Shown here: one piece after another, positions 8,752 through 16,855 of the stretch
Position numbering within the stretch: position 1 is the first letter of the stretch
Layout: each line of letters starts with the position of its first letter
Assembly: GCA_017458005.1 (NCBI GenBank)
Contig: JAFTGH010000035.1
Location: 1 to 64,000 of the forward strand
Origin: Prevotella sp.
GTDB lineage: Bacteria; Bacteroidota; Bacteroidia; Bacteroidales; Bacteroidaceae
DNA length: 64,000 nt
Direction: 5' to 3'
The notes under the pieces: generated by a model
Told to the model about the DNA's origin: nothing
The model's database searches: none
What the model saw: the letters and a program-made list of their open reading frames with translations, nothing else
Translations under genes and position numbers: made by a program

Positions 8752-9273
8752 ATGAAAAAAGTCTTTTTAGTTTTAAGCCTGCTGCTATCGTTGGGAATGT
8801 TCTACGCATGCAGCAATGAGGATGAGACAGTGAATGTTTATGTTCCAATAGAGGAAGGAGAAGACTATGCTGCAATTGCCAACTTCTTCAATTTGGAATT
8901 ATCTTCAGACATATATTCACAAGGATTCTTTGTCGACTCTCAAAACAGTACAAATGTAGGGGAGGAAGTTTGTAAAATCATTAATAGTAGGAAAGAACTT
9001 AAAGACATATATTCGGGCGATAAGGATTTGCCAGAAATAGACTTTACAAAATATACCTTGATAGTTGGATATATAATAATGCCCGATCTTGGAAACAATT
9101 GCGTAAGACAAGAATTAGTTTATACCACAACCAATAGTTCCCCTGTCCTTAATTTATATGTGAAAAATGAGAATGAGTATAAGCCAACTGTAATTTCGAC
9201 TCTCTATTTCTGGGGGTTATATCCCAAAATGCAACATTCCAAAATATCAGTAACCATACATAAAGAACTATGA
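8752..9273 (+). CDS. Small lipoprotein, unknown function (copy 1)
   Basis: The 173-residue protein has a lipoprotein signal peptide MKKVFLVLSLLLSLGMFYAC with Cys20 as the lipidated residue, followed by an acidic SNEDE. The mature part is AT-rich in codon use and matches nothing I recognise. The first 70 bases are nearly identical to those of the next gene, while the remainder is unrelated. The stop overlaps the next start (ATGA), so the two are co-translated. Confidence 0.7.
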   Translation: MKKVFLVLSLLLSLGMFYACSNEDETVNVYVPIEEGEDYAAIANFFNLELSSDIYSQGFFVDSQNSTNVGEEVCKIINSRKELKDIYSGDKDLPEIDFTKYTLIVGYIIMPDLGNNCVRQELVYTTTNSSPVLNLYVKNENEYKPTVISTLYFWGLYPKMQHSKISVTIHKEL

Positions 9274-9689
9274 ATATGAAAAAAGTCTTTTTAGTTTTAA
9301 GCCTGCTGCTATCGCTGGGAACATTCTGTGCATGCAGCAATGAGGAAGAAGATAACATTTCAGTATCTCAGAATCAGGCATGGGAAAGAGTGAAGATGTC
9401 GGTGTTAAACAACCAATTGGACAATATTAATGTGTATGTTTCCAAGAATACTATCCAGCCGAACACGATAGTTGAAACATATGGCGAGGAAGACAAATCG
9501 CCCAATTATGAATCGTGGCTATTCTTCATTGATGACATTCCGTACGGGAACTGGGGTCATCCATGTAGATATGTCTATGTTAATATTGTTGGTGGCAATT
9601 ATGAGGTTCATGATAATTCCATGCCACCCAAATCACTGGGCAATTATATTACATTAGTCGAAATGCCATTAGAAATTTGGAACGAATAA
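9270..9689 (+). CDS. Small lipoprotein, unknown function (copy 2)
   Basis: The 139-residue protein has signal peptide KKVFLVLSLLLSLGTFCAC and mature start SNEEED. Start is ATG 9270 or in-frame ATG 9276, the latter matching copy 1. The mature domain (VSQNQAWERVKMSVLNNQLD, then a Trp/Pro-rich centre) looks like a compact beta domain but belongs to no family I can name. It differs completely from copy 1 beyond the signal cassette. Confidence 0.7.
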   Translation: MNMKKVFLVLSLLLSLGTFCACSNEEEDNISVSQNQAWERVKMSVLNNQLDNINVYVSKNTIQPNTIVETYGEEDKSPNYESWLFFIDDIPYGNWGHPCRYVYVNIVGGNYEVHDNSMPPKSLGNYITLVEMPLEIWNE

Positions 9690-9745
9690 AAAATAGTAAT
9701 ATGGCATTAATAACACCTCATTAATTATAGTCAATTTAATCTTAA

Positions 9746-9823
9746 ATGAACATGAGAAAAGTCTTTTTATTTTTAAGCCTGCTGCTATCGCTGGGGATGA
9801 TTTTTAAGTGGAAACTTCACTAA
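9746..9823 (+). pseudogene. Third copy of the lipoprotein signal cassette, truncated
   Basis: ATG 9746 (or 9752) begins MNMRKVFLFLSLLLSLGMIF and stops after 25 codons at 9821-9823. The signal-peptide DNA matches copies 1 and 2, but there is no lipobox Cys and no mature domain. It is either a decayed gene or a breakpoint left by recombination between cassettes. Confidence 0.6.
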
Positions 9824-9892
9824 AACGATCTTACGCTTTTACTGAGAATGGGGTTGCTATATTGAGTAGTGTAAGGAAGAGAAATAATACGA

Positions 9893-11671
9893 TTATATCT
9901 CGTTTCCAGTATACAGTTGATAGTATTTCCCTTTTTGTTGTAGGAGTTCGTCGTGGGTGCCCTGCTCGATGATGCGACCGTGGTCGAGGACGATGATCTG
10001 GTCGGCATTACGGACGGTGGAGAGGCGGTGGGCGATGACGAAGGTGGTGCGCCCCTGCATGATGGTGTCCATGCCTCGCTGCACCAACTGCTCAGTGCGG
10101 GTGTCGATAGAGGAGGTCGCCTCGTCGAGGATGAGGACGGGGGGATTGGCGACAGCGGCACGGGCGATGGCAAGGAGTTGGCGCTCTCCCTGGCTGAGGT
10201 TGCCACCATCGCCACTGAGCATGGTGTGGTAGCCGCCAGCGAGACGACGGATGAAGTCGTCGGCACCGACCAGTCGTGCCGCCTCGATACACTCCTCGTC
10301 GGTGGCATCGAGTTTGCCATAGCGGATGTTGTCGAGGACTGTGCCTGTGAAGAGGTGGGTCTCCTGCAGGACGATACTCATGCTCTTGCGGAGGGAGTCC
10401 TTGCGGATCGCAGTGATGGGAATGCCGTCGTAGAGAATCTGACCGCCTTGTATCTCGTAGAAGCGGTTGATGAGGTTGATGATGGTAGTCTTGCCCGCTC
10501 CCGTACCTCCGACAAAGGCTATCTTCTGTCCCGGGTTGGTGTTGATATCGATATCGAAGAGCACTTGCTTGTCGTCGGTATAGCCGAAGTCGACATCCTT
10601 GAAGTCGACATCGCCTTTTGGCTCCGTCAGTTCTGTTTGACCGTTGTCCACCTCTGGCTCAGCATCGCCGAGGGCGAAGACACGCTCGGCTCCGACAGAG
10701 GCGTTAAGCACGCTGTTGATCTGTTGACTGACCTGTGCGATGGGGCGTGTGAAGTTCTTGTTGAGTTGGAGGAAAGCGACGACGGTACCTAAACTAATTG
10801 ATAATTGATAATTAATAATTAATAATTGATTGAGGGCGAGGGTGGCACCGACGACGGCGAGGAGGACGAAGCCGAAATTGCTGATGCCGCCATTGACGGG
10901 CATCACGATATTGGCGATGCGGTTGGCATGGCAGGCGGAGGAGCGCAGTTGCTCGTTGATGTCCTCGAAGTCACGGATAGCCTGCTCTTCATGGCAGAAT
11001 ATCTTGACGACTTTCTGCCCTGTCATCATCTCCTCGATATAGCCGTTGACACGGGCGAGGTTCTGCTGCTGGGTGCGGAAGAATGAGCGGGAGCGCTTGC
11101 CCAGTTGGCTGGTGGCTATCATCATGATGACAGCCATGAGGATGCAGACGAGGGTCAGGGGGATGCTCAGCACGACCATCGAGGTGAAGGTGGCGACGAT
11201 GGTGATGGCGGAGGAGAACACCTGTGCCAAGGCGGTGGAGATCATCTGGCGCAGGGAGTCGACATCATTGGTGTAGACGGACATGATATCGCCATGGGAA
11301 CGCTGGTCGAAATAACTGATGGGCAGTCGTTGCATCCGCTCGAAGATCTGCTTGCGCAGCCGGAGCATGGTGCCTTGGCTGATGGATATCATGAGGCGGT
11401 TGTAGGTATAGGAGCAGATGGTGCCGAAGAACAGGATGAGCCCTAGCGTGAAGAGGGTCTGGGCAAGCGAGGCGTATTCAGGGTTGTCGACCTGTGTCAG
11501 GGGCACGATATAGTCGTCGATGAGGGTCTTGGTGAAAAGGGAGGACACCAGCGAGGTCAGCGAGGCGACGAGGACGCATACCAATACGATGAGCATCTGC
11601 CACTTGTAATAGTGCCAGACGAAGGAGAACATGCGCAACAGCGTGGCGCTTTTCACCTCTCCCTTAGGCAT
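9893..11671 (-). CDS. ABC exporter half-transporter with canonical ATPase site
   Basis: It has six transmembrane segments (about 35-310) and then a nucleotide-binding domain with Walker A GGTGAGKT (about 400-407 counted from ATG 11707), signature NLSQGERQ, and Walker B PVLILDEATSSID with the catalytic Glu. It belongs to the MdlB/MsbA-like exporter family and pairs with the next gene upstream, which has a degenerate site. The start is set at 11671 (8-nt overlap); ATG 11707 would add 12 residues and overlap 44 nt. Residues 293-304, between transmembrane segments, are encoded by five heptamers. The substrate (drug, lipid or peptide) is unknown. Confidence 0.9.
   Translation of the reverse strand: MPKGEVKSATLLRMFSFVWHYYKWQMLIVLVCVLVASLTSLVSSLFTKTLIDDYIVPLTQVDNPEYASLAQTLFTLGLILFFGTICSYTYNRLMISISQGTMLRLRKQIFERMQRLPISYFDQRSHGDIMSVYTNDVDSLRQMISTALAQVFSSAITIVATFTSMVVLSIPLTLVCILMAVIMMIATSQLGKRSRSFFRTQQQNLARVNGYIEEMMTGQKVVKIFCHEEQAIRDFEDINEQLRSSACHANRIANIVMPVNGGISNFGFVLLAVVGATLALNQLLIINYQLSISLGTVVAFLQLNKNFTRPIAQVSQQINSVLNASVGAERVFALGDAEPEVDNGQTELTEPKGDVDFKDVDFGYTDDKQVLFDIDINTNPGQKIAFVGGTGAGKTTIINLINRFYEIQGGQILYDGIPITAIRKDSLRKSMSIVLQETHLFTGTVLDNIRYGKLDATDEECIEAARLVGADDFIRRLAGGYHTMLSGDGGNLSQGERQLLAIARAAVANPPVLILDEATSSIDTRTEQLVQRGMDTIMQGRTTFVIAHRLSTVRNADQIIVLDHGRIIEQGTHDELLQQKGKYYQLYTGNEI
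10795..10829. repeat. Five TAATTGA-type heptamers inside an ABC exporter gene (class H)
   Basis: The units TAATTGA, TAATTGA, TAATTAA, TAATTAA, TAATTGA encode NQLLIINYQLSI in frame in the membrane domain. The flanking sequence ALN...SLGTVVAFLQL reads as a normal exporter without the insert. Confidence 0.75.
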
Positions 11672-13454
11672 CGAAGTCGCCGATGCTCGTGTTCTGTATG
11701 GATTCAATTTCTTGATAGAGTTGGTTATTCTTCAGTAAGTTCTCATGGGTGTCGAAGCCTGTGACGACACCATTGTCCATGACGAGGATGCGGTCGCAGT
11801 CCTTGACACTGAGGATGCGCTGGGCGATGATGATCTTCGTCATCTCAGGCAACTGGGTGCGGATAGCCTCCCGTATCTTGGCGTCGGTGGCGGTGTCGCA
11901 GGCGGAGGTGGAGTCGTCGAGCACCAGTATCCTCGGGTGCTTCAGCAGGGCACGGGCAATACAGAGGCGTTGCTTCTGACCACCACTGACATTGGTGCCA
12001 CCTTGCTCGATACGGGTGTCGTAGCCCTCGGGCATCTGACTGACGAACTCATCTGCCTGTGCTAACTGGCAGGCTCGCTGGCACTCCTCCAAAGTGGCAT
12101 CGGACTTGCCCCAGCGCAGGTTGTCAATCACACTGCCGCTAAACAGGATATTCTGCTGGAGCACCACCGAGACGGCAGTGCGCAGGGTGGTCAGGTCGTA
12201 GTCTTTGACATCATGCCCCCCCACTAACACCTCGCCCTGGGTGGGGTCGTAGAGACGGCTGATGAGGTTGACGAGGGTCGACTTACCAGAGCCTGTGCCG
12301 CCAATGACTCCGATGGTCTCACCGCTCTTGATGCTGAAGGTGATGTTGTAGAGGGCGGATTTTCTCGAGATCTTCGTCTTTTCGATATCTCGAGATATCG
12401 ATATATCGGGATCTCGAGAATCGACATTCCGATAATCGAATCTTACGCCACGGAACTCGATGCTTCCATCGGGCACCTCGGTGATGCCGTTGACGGGACT
12501 CACGATATCGGGCTCATCCTCGATGATCTCCGCTACACGCTTGGCGGAGGCGGCACTCTGGGTCAGCATGACGAAAGCCATGGAGAGCATCATCAGCGAC
12601 ATGAGGATAGACATGACATAGGTGAAGAGGGAGGTCAGTTCGCCCGTCGTCAGGGTTCCCTCCACGATATAATGGGCACCAAACCACGAGAGGGCGATGA
12701 TGCAGCCATACACCACCATATTCATGATAGGATGGTTCCATGCCATCAGGCTCTCCGCCTTGACGTAAAGGTGGTAGAGGTTCTCGGCAGCCTTCGTGAA
12801 CTTGGCGTTCTCATAGTCCTCACGGACAAACGCCTTGACGAGTCGGATGCCTGTGATATTCTCCTGTACGCTCTGGTTCAGCGCATCGTATCGCTTGAAG
12901 ACCTGTTGGAAGAGTCTTGCCACCCTGGATATGATATGGTAAAGCGAGAAACTCAGGATGATGAGTGCCACGAGGAAGATCAGTGACAGGCGGGCATCGA
13001 TGACAAGGCACATCAGGATAGACAGCACGAGTCGGAAGGGAGCCCGCACACTGATACCCAGAATCTGCTGGAAGGCACTCTGCAACGTGTTCACATCCGT
13101 CGTCATACGGGTAATCAGTCCAGAGGTGGCGTATTTGTCAATATCCGAGAAGGCGAGCCGCTGGATGTTCCGATACATCGCTGAGCGCAGGTTGGCGGCA
13201 AAGCCCGTGGCGGCATAGGCGGAGAAACGTCCCCCCAAGATACCAAAGCACAGACTGAGGAACGCCATGCCCAGCATGACGGCTCCATAGAGATAGACGT
13301 TCTCCATATCCCCGGCATTGATACCCTTGTCGATGAGCGATGCCGTCACATAGGGTATCAGCACGTCCATCACCACTTCCAAAGCCGTGAAGGTAGGGGT
13401 TAGAAGTGCTGCTGTACGGTATTGCCGAATCTGTTGATAGAGTGTCTTAAACAT
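11664..13454 (-). CDS. ABC exporter half-transporter with degenerate ATPase site
   Basis: The protein has 596 residues: membrane domain about 15-310, then an NBD with Walker A GGTGSGKST (385-393), signature NVSGGQKQR (about 488-496) and Walker B RILVLDDSTSACD, where Asp replaces the catalytic Glu. This is the known hallmark of one half of heterodimeric exporters such as BmrC/BmrD and TM287/288. A 24-residue insert (about 343-366) at the start of the NBD is encoded by a palindrome-rich repeat (12364-12440). It is the first gene of a two-gene operon. Confidence 0.92.
   Translation of the reverse strand: MFKTLYQQIRQYRTAALLTPTFTALEVVMDVLIPYVTASLIDKGINAGDMENVYLYGAVMLGMAFLSLCFGILGGRFSAYAATGFAANLRSAMYRNIQRLAFSDIDKYATSGLITRMTTDVNTLQSAFQQILGISVRAPFRLVLSILMCLVIDARLSLIFLVALIILSFSLYHIISRVARLFQQVFKRYDALNQSVQENITGIRLVKAFVREDYENAKFTKAAENLYHLYVKAESLMAWNHPIMNMVVYGCIIALSWFGAHYIVEGTLTTGELTSLFTYVMSILMSLMMLSMAFVMLTQSAASAKRVAEIIEDEPDIVSPVNGITEVPDGSIEFRGVRFDYRNVDSRDPDISISRDIEKTKISRKSALYNITFSIKSGETIGVIGGTGSGKSTLVNLISRLYDPTQGEVLVGGHDVKDYDLTTLRTAVSVVLQQNILFSGSVIDNLRWGKSDATLEECQRACQLAQADEFVSQMPEGYDTRIEQGGTNVSGGQKQRLCIARALLKHPRILVLDDSTSACDTATDAKIREAIRTQLPEMTKIIIAQRILSVKDCDRILVMDNGVVTGFDTHENLLKNNQLYQEIESIQNTSIGDFDA
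12364..12440. repeat. Dyad-rich repeat inside the second ABC exporter gene (class D)
   Basis: CTCGAG cores occur at 12364, 12389 and 12413, one inside the perfect 18-bp palindrome CGATATCTCGAGATATCG; a further dyad lies near 12425-12440. The unit spacing is about 24-25 bp. It encodes the Ser/Asp/Ile/Lys-rich insert of the NBD without breaking the frame. Confidence 0.7.
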
Positions 13455-13475
13455 TTAGTCTTTGGCTTGCGTCTG

Positions 13476-13506
13476 CGAAGGTACGAAAAATTTTTGGAAT
13501 CACAAA
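13476..13506 (-). promoter_or_regulatory. Promoter of the ABC exporter operon
   Basis: On the minus strand, -33 TTTG (13503-13506) and -7 TACCTTCG (13476-13483), one base off consensus, are 19 bp apart; ATG is at 13454. Confidence 0.5.
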
Positions 13507-13536
13507 TGTTAAAAGCAAAAGATTTTCAAAAAAATA

Positions 13537-13568
13537 TTTGGAGCGTATTGGATTTTCTTCTATCTTTG
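13537..13568 (+). promoter_or_regulatory. Promoter of the AAA+ ATPase gene
   Basis: TTTG 13537-13540 and TATCTTTG 13561-13568 with a 20-bp spacer. The leader to ATG 13709 is about 135 nt, long for this genome, and holds a hairpin CTCCCC...GGGGGAG and a short leader ORF. Confidence 0.7.
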
Positions 13569-13601
13569 CAGCCCTTTCGCTTTCTTTGAGAGCAAGGGAA
13601 G

Positions 13602-13664
13602 ATGGCGATCCTTGACATACTGAAACAGACTCTCTCACGCGCTCCCCTTCTTTGGGGGAGTTGA
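13602..13664 (+). CDS. Possible 20-residue leader peptide
   Basis: ATG 13602 to TGA 13662-13664 encodes MAILDILKQTLSRAPLLWGS, preceded by a purine-rich AAGGGAAG. Its last codons run through the CTCCCC/GGGGGAG hairpin, an arrangement that could couple translation of the leader to folding. There is no independent evidence of expression. Confidence 0.25.
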   Translation: MAILDILKQTLSRAPLLWGS

Positions 13665-13708
13665 CTACGAAATGCTATTCATGCTTATTGATTAACAACT
13701 AAAACACA

Positions 13709-14851
13709 ATGGAAGTAATGACAGAACAGTTAGACGATTTTGAAACACAAGCCATGGAAACACATCAACTTGACGAAGAGGATGACTTCGAGAAACTACT
13801 TGATGAATTTATCTCTAACGCCTCCTTTGGTCTCGTGAAGGCCGATGACGAGGAGGAAGACTTCGAGGAGAAAGAGGAGGAAGACGAGGAAGAAGACGGG
13901 TTGGATGATTTCGACCCAGACCTCGAGGACTATCCAGAAGGCACGGTGAAGTTCAACGAGAACAACTGTGTGAAGGTGGAGGTGCTAAAGCCCCTTAGGG
14001 AACCTCGCAAAGAACTGGAGAAATTGGTGGGTTGCCAGAATATCAAACAGCAGATCAACGACCTGCTGCTTTTCTCGACCTACAATAAGTGGATGGTTAT
14101 TGAACATCCAGGATGGAAGGAGCATGATGTGTCGTTGCATGCCATCTTTTTTGGTAAGCCAGGCACAGGAAAGACCACGGTCTGTAAGATTTACGGATCA
14201 TTACTCAAGGAAGCAGGGATGCTTAGCAAAGGACATGTGGTGGTGTGTAGTCGCGGCACATTCCTTGGTAGCAACTGGGGTGACGAGGAGAAAGCCGTAC
14301 GACAGGTATTGGAGATGGCACAAGGTGGTGTGCTGATGATTGATGAGGCGTACCTGTTGAACTCTGCACATCCCAATGACCCAGGAAAAATGGTCATCCC
14401 CATGTTGATGGAAATTCTAGCCAACGAGCAGCATCGTGACATCGCCATCGTGCTCTGCGGCTATAAGGAACCCATGCAGAAACTGCTTGATTTGAATGCG
14501 GGACTCGCTTCCCGTTTCCCTCATCGTTATGAGTTTGCCGACTTCACCGTCGACGAACTGATGGAGATCACTCGTCGGAGGGTGAGTGAATACAGATACC
14601 ACTTCACTCGTGCTGCCTGGACGAAATACAGGTCCTTATTGACAGAGGCTTACGCCAAGCGTGACGCCAATACTTGGGGCAATGCCCGTTTTGTCGCCAA
14701 TCTGCTGGAGCATATCTATCTGCTCCATGCCAAGCGTTGTGTGCGACATATTGCGATGAGTCCTTCCAAGTCTATCAAGTGCTTCGCCATCACTCCTGCT
14801 GATGTGCAGCCGATAGAGGTACCACAGCCTAAGAGACGGGTAGGATTCTAA
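13709..14851 (+). CDS. AAA+ ATPase, CbbX/SpoVK-like, with acidic N-terminus
   Basis: It is a 380-residue protein. Residues 1-75 are highly acidic, with a near-continuous Asp/Glu run at about 47-64. The AAA+ module (about 105-320) has Walker A GKPGTGKT (149-156), Walker B VLMIDEA (208-214), a sensor-1 strand AIVLCGY, and an Arg-finger region GLASRFPHR. This is the CbxX/CfqX (SpoVK, EccA) clade of remodelling ATPases. The partner is unknown; the acidic arm may dock a basic substrate. It has its own promoter and terminator. Confidence 0.85.
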   Translation: MEVMTEQLDDFETQAMETHQLDEEDDFEKLLDEFISNASFGLVKADDEEEDFEEKEEEDEEEDGLDDFDPDLEDYPEGTVKFNENNCVKVEVLKPLREPRKELEKLVGCQNIKQQINDLLLFSTYNKWMVIEHPGWKEHDVSLHAIFFGKPGTGKTTVCKIYGSLLKEAGMLSKGHVVVCSRGTFLGSNWGDEEKAVRQVLEMAQGGVLMIDEAYLLNSAHPNDPGKMVIPMLMEILANEQHRDIAIVLCGYKEPMQKLLDLNAGLASRFPHRYEFADFTVDELMEITRRRVSEYRYHFTRAAWTKYRSLLTEAYAKRDANTWGNARFVANLLEHIYLLHAKRCVRHIAMSPSKSIKCFAITPADVQPIEVPQPKRRVGF

Positions 14852-14866
14852 TGACATGACACGAAA

Positions 14867-14907
14867 CCCTGTTCCCCTTTCGAGAGGAGCAGGGTTTTCT
14901 TTTTTTA
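14867..14907 (+). terminator. Terminator of the AAA+ gene
   Basis: CCCTG (14867-14871) with inner bases pairs with CAGGG (14890-14894) around an imperfect stem, followed by a T-rich run. Confidence 0.75.
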
Positions 14908-14919
14908 ATAAGTAGTTTC

Positions 14920-14951
14920 TTTGGCTTTTCTCTCGTTTTTCCGTAACTTTG
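14920..14951 (+). promoter_or_regulatory. Promoter of the TPR-AraC regulator gene
   Basis: TTTG 14920-14923 and TAACTTTG 14944-14951 with a 20-bp spacer. Confidence 0.7.
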
Positions 14952-14979
14952 CCAGCAGATTATAACAAAAACACAAGAA

Positions 14980-16614
14980 ATGACGAACCTCTATTGCCTA
15001 TTGCTCGCAGGCGTTGCCACACTGTTGAGCCAATTTGACAGCAAGCAGGATGTGGCGACAGCCAACCAGTTTTTCCAGCAACTCGACCAGGAGGAGTTTA
15101 CCGATGGGCGTATCCAGTTCAGGAAAGACACGCCTCAGGACTCCCTGCGCCAGCAGGTGTGGTACTGGGCTGCCGAGTGGCTCTACGACCAGCAGCAGTA
15201 CGAGCAGGCTGCCGCCTATGGCAAGAAAGCGCTGCCCTTGTTCCGTTATGACAACGACGACAAGGCAGGATGCCTGAATATCCTTGGGTGTATCTATGTG
15301 CGAATGGGTGATGTGCAGCATGCCGCCGAGTATGCCAAAGAGTGTCTTGCCATTGACATGAAGAGCGGGGACGACGACCGTATCTCGTCGAGTATGAATA
15401 CGGTGGCAGGAATCTATATGGCTGGCTATCAGGCGAAAGAGGCGGAGCAGTATGTCCTGGGCGCGTTGGAGCATGCGGAGAAAGTCGACAACCCTGCCCG
15501 CAAGGCGGTGATTCTGGGTATGGCGTCAGAGGTCTACCATAGTCTGCGTAACGACCAGAAGGCGTTGCCCTATGTGGAACAAGCCTATCAGATAGACTCC
15601 CTCCTAGGGCGACAGCCACAGATGACGATACGAAAGTCGCAGAAAGCCTCTGTGCTCTTGGGACTGCATCGCTATCAGGAGGCAGAGAGTCTGTTGCGAC
15701 AGGTCATCCCAGTCTTCAAGGAGGCAGGCGACTACCACTCGTATGCCATCGCCCTCAACCGTTTGGGCATGTCGCTTTTCAGTCAAGATCGCCAACGGGA
15801 GGCTATACCTTATTATAAAATAGCAGCAGGTCTTTTCTCGAAGATGGGCGATGTGTATAATGAGATGCATTCCCATCGTGGACTCTATGAGTGCTATTGG
15901 AAGATCAACCCAGACAGTGCGAAGATAGAACTCGACTATTTCGACCTGCTGAAGGACTCGCTCTACGAGCATGCCACTGCCCAGAGTCTCTCACGCTATA
16001 ATGCGGAGTTCGGCAACGACCAACTGCAACAGGAGAACGAGGAGGTGCGAAGTGCCCACCAGCGCACCATCATCTTTGGCATTATTCTCCTCTTGTTGAT
16101 CGTGGGGGCTGCCTATCTCGTCATCCGCTGTATCCGCAAGCAGGAGAAGGAGCGTATCGAGAGTCTGATGCGTGAGATCAGTCTGTTGAGAGGAGAAAAG
16201 GAAAGCGGTGACGGTTCTGCTGATCCATCCCCGCAAGGCTTTGATCAGCAGAGTCCCCAAGAGGAGGAGTCGCAGGTTCCCAACGAGGACCGTCTGTTCC
16301 TGATGCGTGTGGTTGAGGTGGTGAACGAGGGCTTTGCCACCAAGAACTTAGGTGTGGAGCATATCGCCTCCGAGATGAATATGAGTGTGCAGACATTCCG
16401 TCGCCGACTGCAGAGTGCCGCAGGTGAGACTCCCAAGGCTTTCGTCTCCGCTATCCAGATGGAGAAAGCGGGTAAACTGTTACGTGAGCATGCGGACATG
16501 CCTATCGTCGATGTCGCCTACCAGTGTGGCTTCGAGGAGGCAAGTAGTTTCACGCATACCTTCAAGCGCATCTTTGGTATGTCGCCCTCGCAATACCGTG
16601 AACAAAGTAGTTAG
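14980..16614 (+). CDS. Membrane TPR - AraC transcription regulator
   Basis: The protein has 544 residues. A hydrophobic N-terminus may be a signal peptide. Tetratricopeptide repeats fill about 40-330 (for example the WLYDQQQYEQAAAYGKKALP unit). One transmembrane segment lies near 362-382 (FGIILLLLIVGAAYLVI), then a coiled/low-complexity linker, then an AraC-type double HTH (about 440-540) with HIASEMNMSVQTFRRRLQ and VDVAYQCGFEEASSFTHTFKRIFG. The topology suggests periplasmic TPR sensing and cytoplasmic DNA binding in one chain without a kinase. It sits directly before the secreted-protein cluster at 16856-23202 and may control it. Confidence 0.88.
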   Translation: MTNLYCLLLAGVATLLSQFDSKQDVATANQFFQQLDQEEFTDGRIQFRKDTPQDSLRQQVWYWAAEWLYDQQQYEQAAAYGKKALPLFRYDNDDKAGCLNILGCIYVRMGDVQHAAEYAKECLAIDMKSGDDDRISSSMNTVAGIYMAGYQAKEAEQYVLGALEHAEKVDNPARKAVILGMASEVYHSLRNDQKALPYVEQAYQIDSLLGRQPQMTIRKSQKASVLLGLHRYQEAESLLRQVIPVFKEAGDYHSYAIALNRLGMSLFSQDRQREAIPYYKIAAGLFSKMGDVYNEMHSHRGLYECYWKINPDSAKIELDYFDLLKDSLYEHATAQSLSRYNAEFGNDQLQQENEEVRSAHQRTIIFGIILLLLIVGAAYLVIRCIRKQEKERIESLMREISLLRGEKESGDGSADPSPQGFDQQSPQEEESQVPNEDRLFLMRVVEVVNEGFATKNLGVEHIASEMNMSVQTFRRRLQSAAGETPKAFVSAIQMEKAGKLLREHADMPIVDVAYQCGFEEASSFTHTFKRIFGMSPSQYREQSS

Positions 16615-16630
16615 TCATTGCAATTCAATT

Positions 16631-16709
16631 TAAATTGCAACGCAATCTAATCTAAATTGCAATGTAATCTAATCTAAATTGCATTGCAATCTAATCTAAA
16701 TTGCAACAG
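16631..16709. repeat. 22-bp tandem array, about 3.5 copies (class D)
   Basis: Units start at 16631, 16653, 16675 and 16697 with consensus TAAATTGCAATGCAATCTAATC; each has a TTGC...GCAA-type dyad. The array lies between the regulator gene and the promoter of the secreted cluster, so it could be a regulator-binding array. Confidence 0.85.
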
Positions 16710-16826
16710 TACAATGCCTCGTTAACAACCATCGAGGTGCTTGCTGACATGCATTTTGGTAGAAAATGACAAGTATTTCGACGTTTTTTGGAAGATTTAA
16801 TCAACTATCGTAATCCCCTTTTGTCG

Positions 16827-16834
16827 TAACTTTG
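16827..16834 (+). promoter_or_regulatory. -7 box of the secreted-protein cluster
   Basis: TAACTTTG, 21 nt before ATG 16856. No good TTG lies at -33, which may indicate dependence on an activator. Confidence 0.55.
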
Positions 16835-16855
16835 CACTCGTAAAAGTGAAGGTGC

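Noticed and set aside
7441..9830. Mobile element carrying the toxin-antitoxin and lipoprotein genes
   Set aside because: The patch looks accessory, but no integrase, transposase, terminal inverted repeats or target duplication could be seen.
9953..10792. 279-codon open frame antisense to the ABC exporter
   Set aside because: It is low-complexity (Asp/Gly/Val/Ala rich), typical of the complement of a biased gene.
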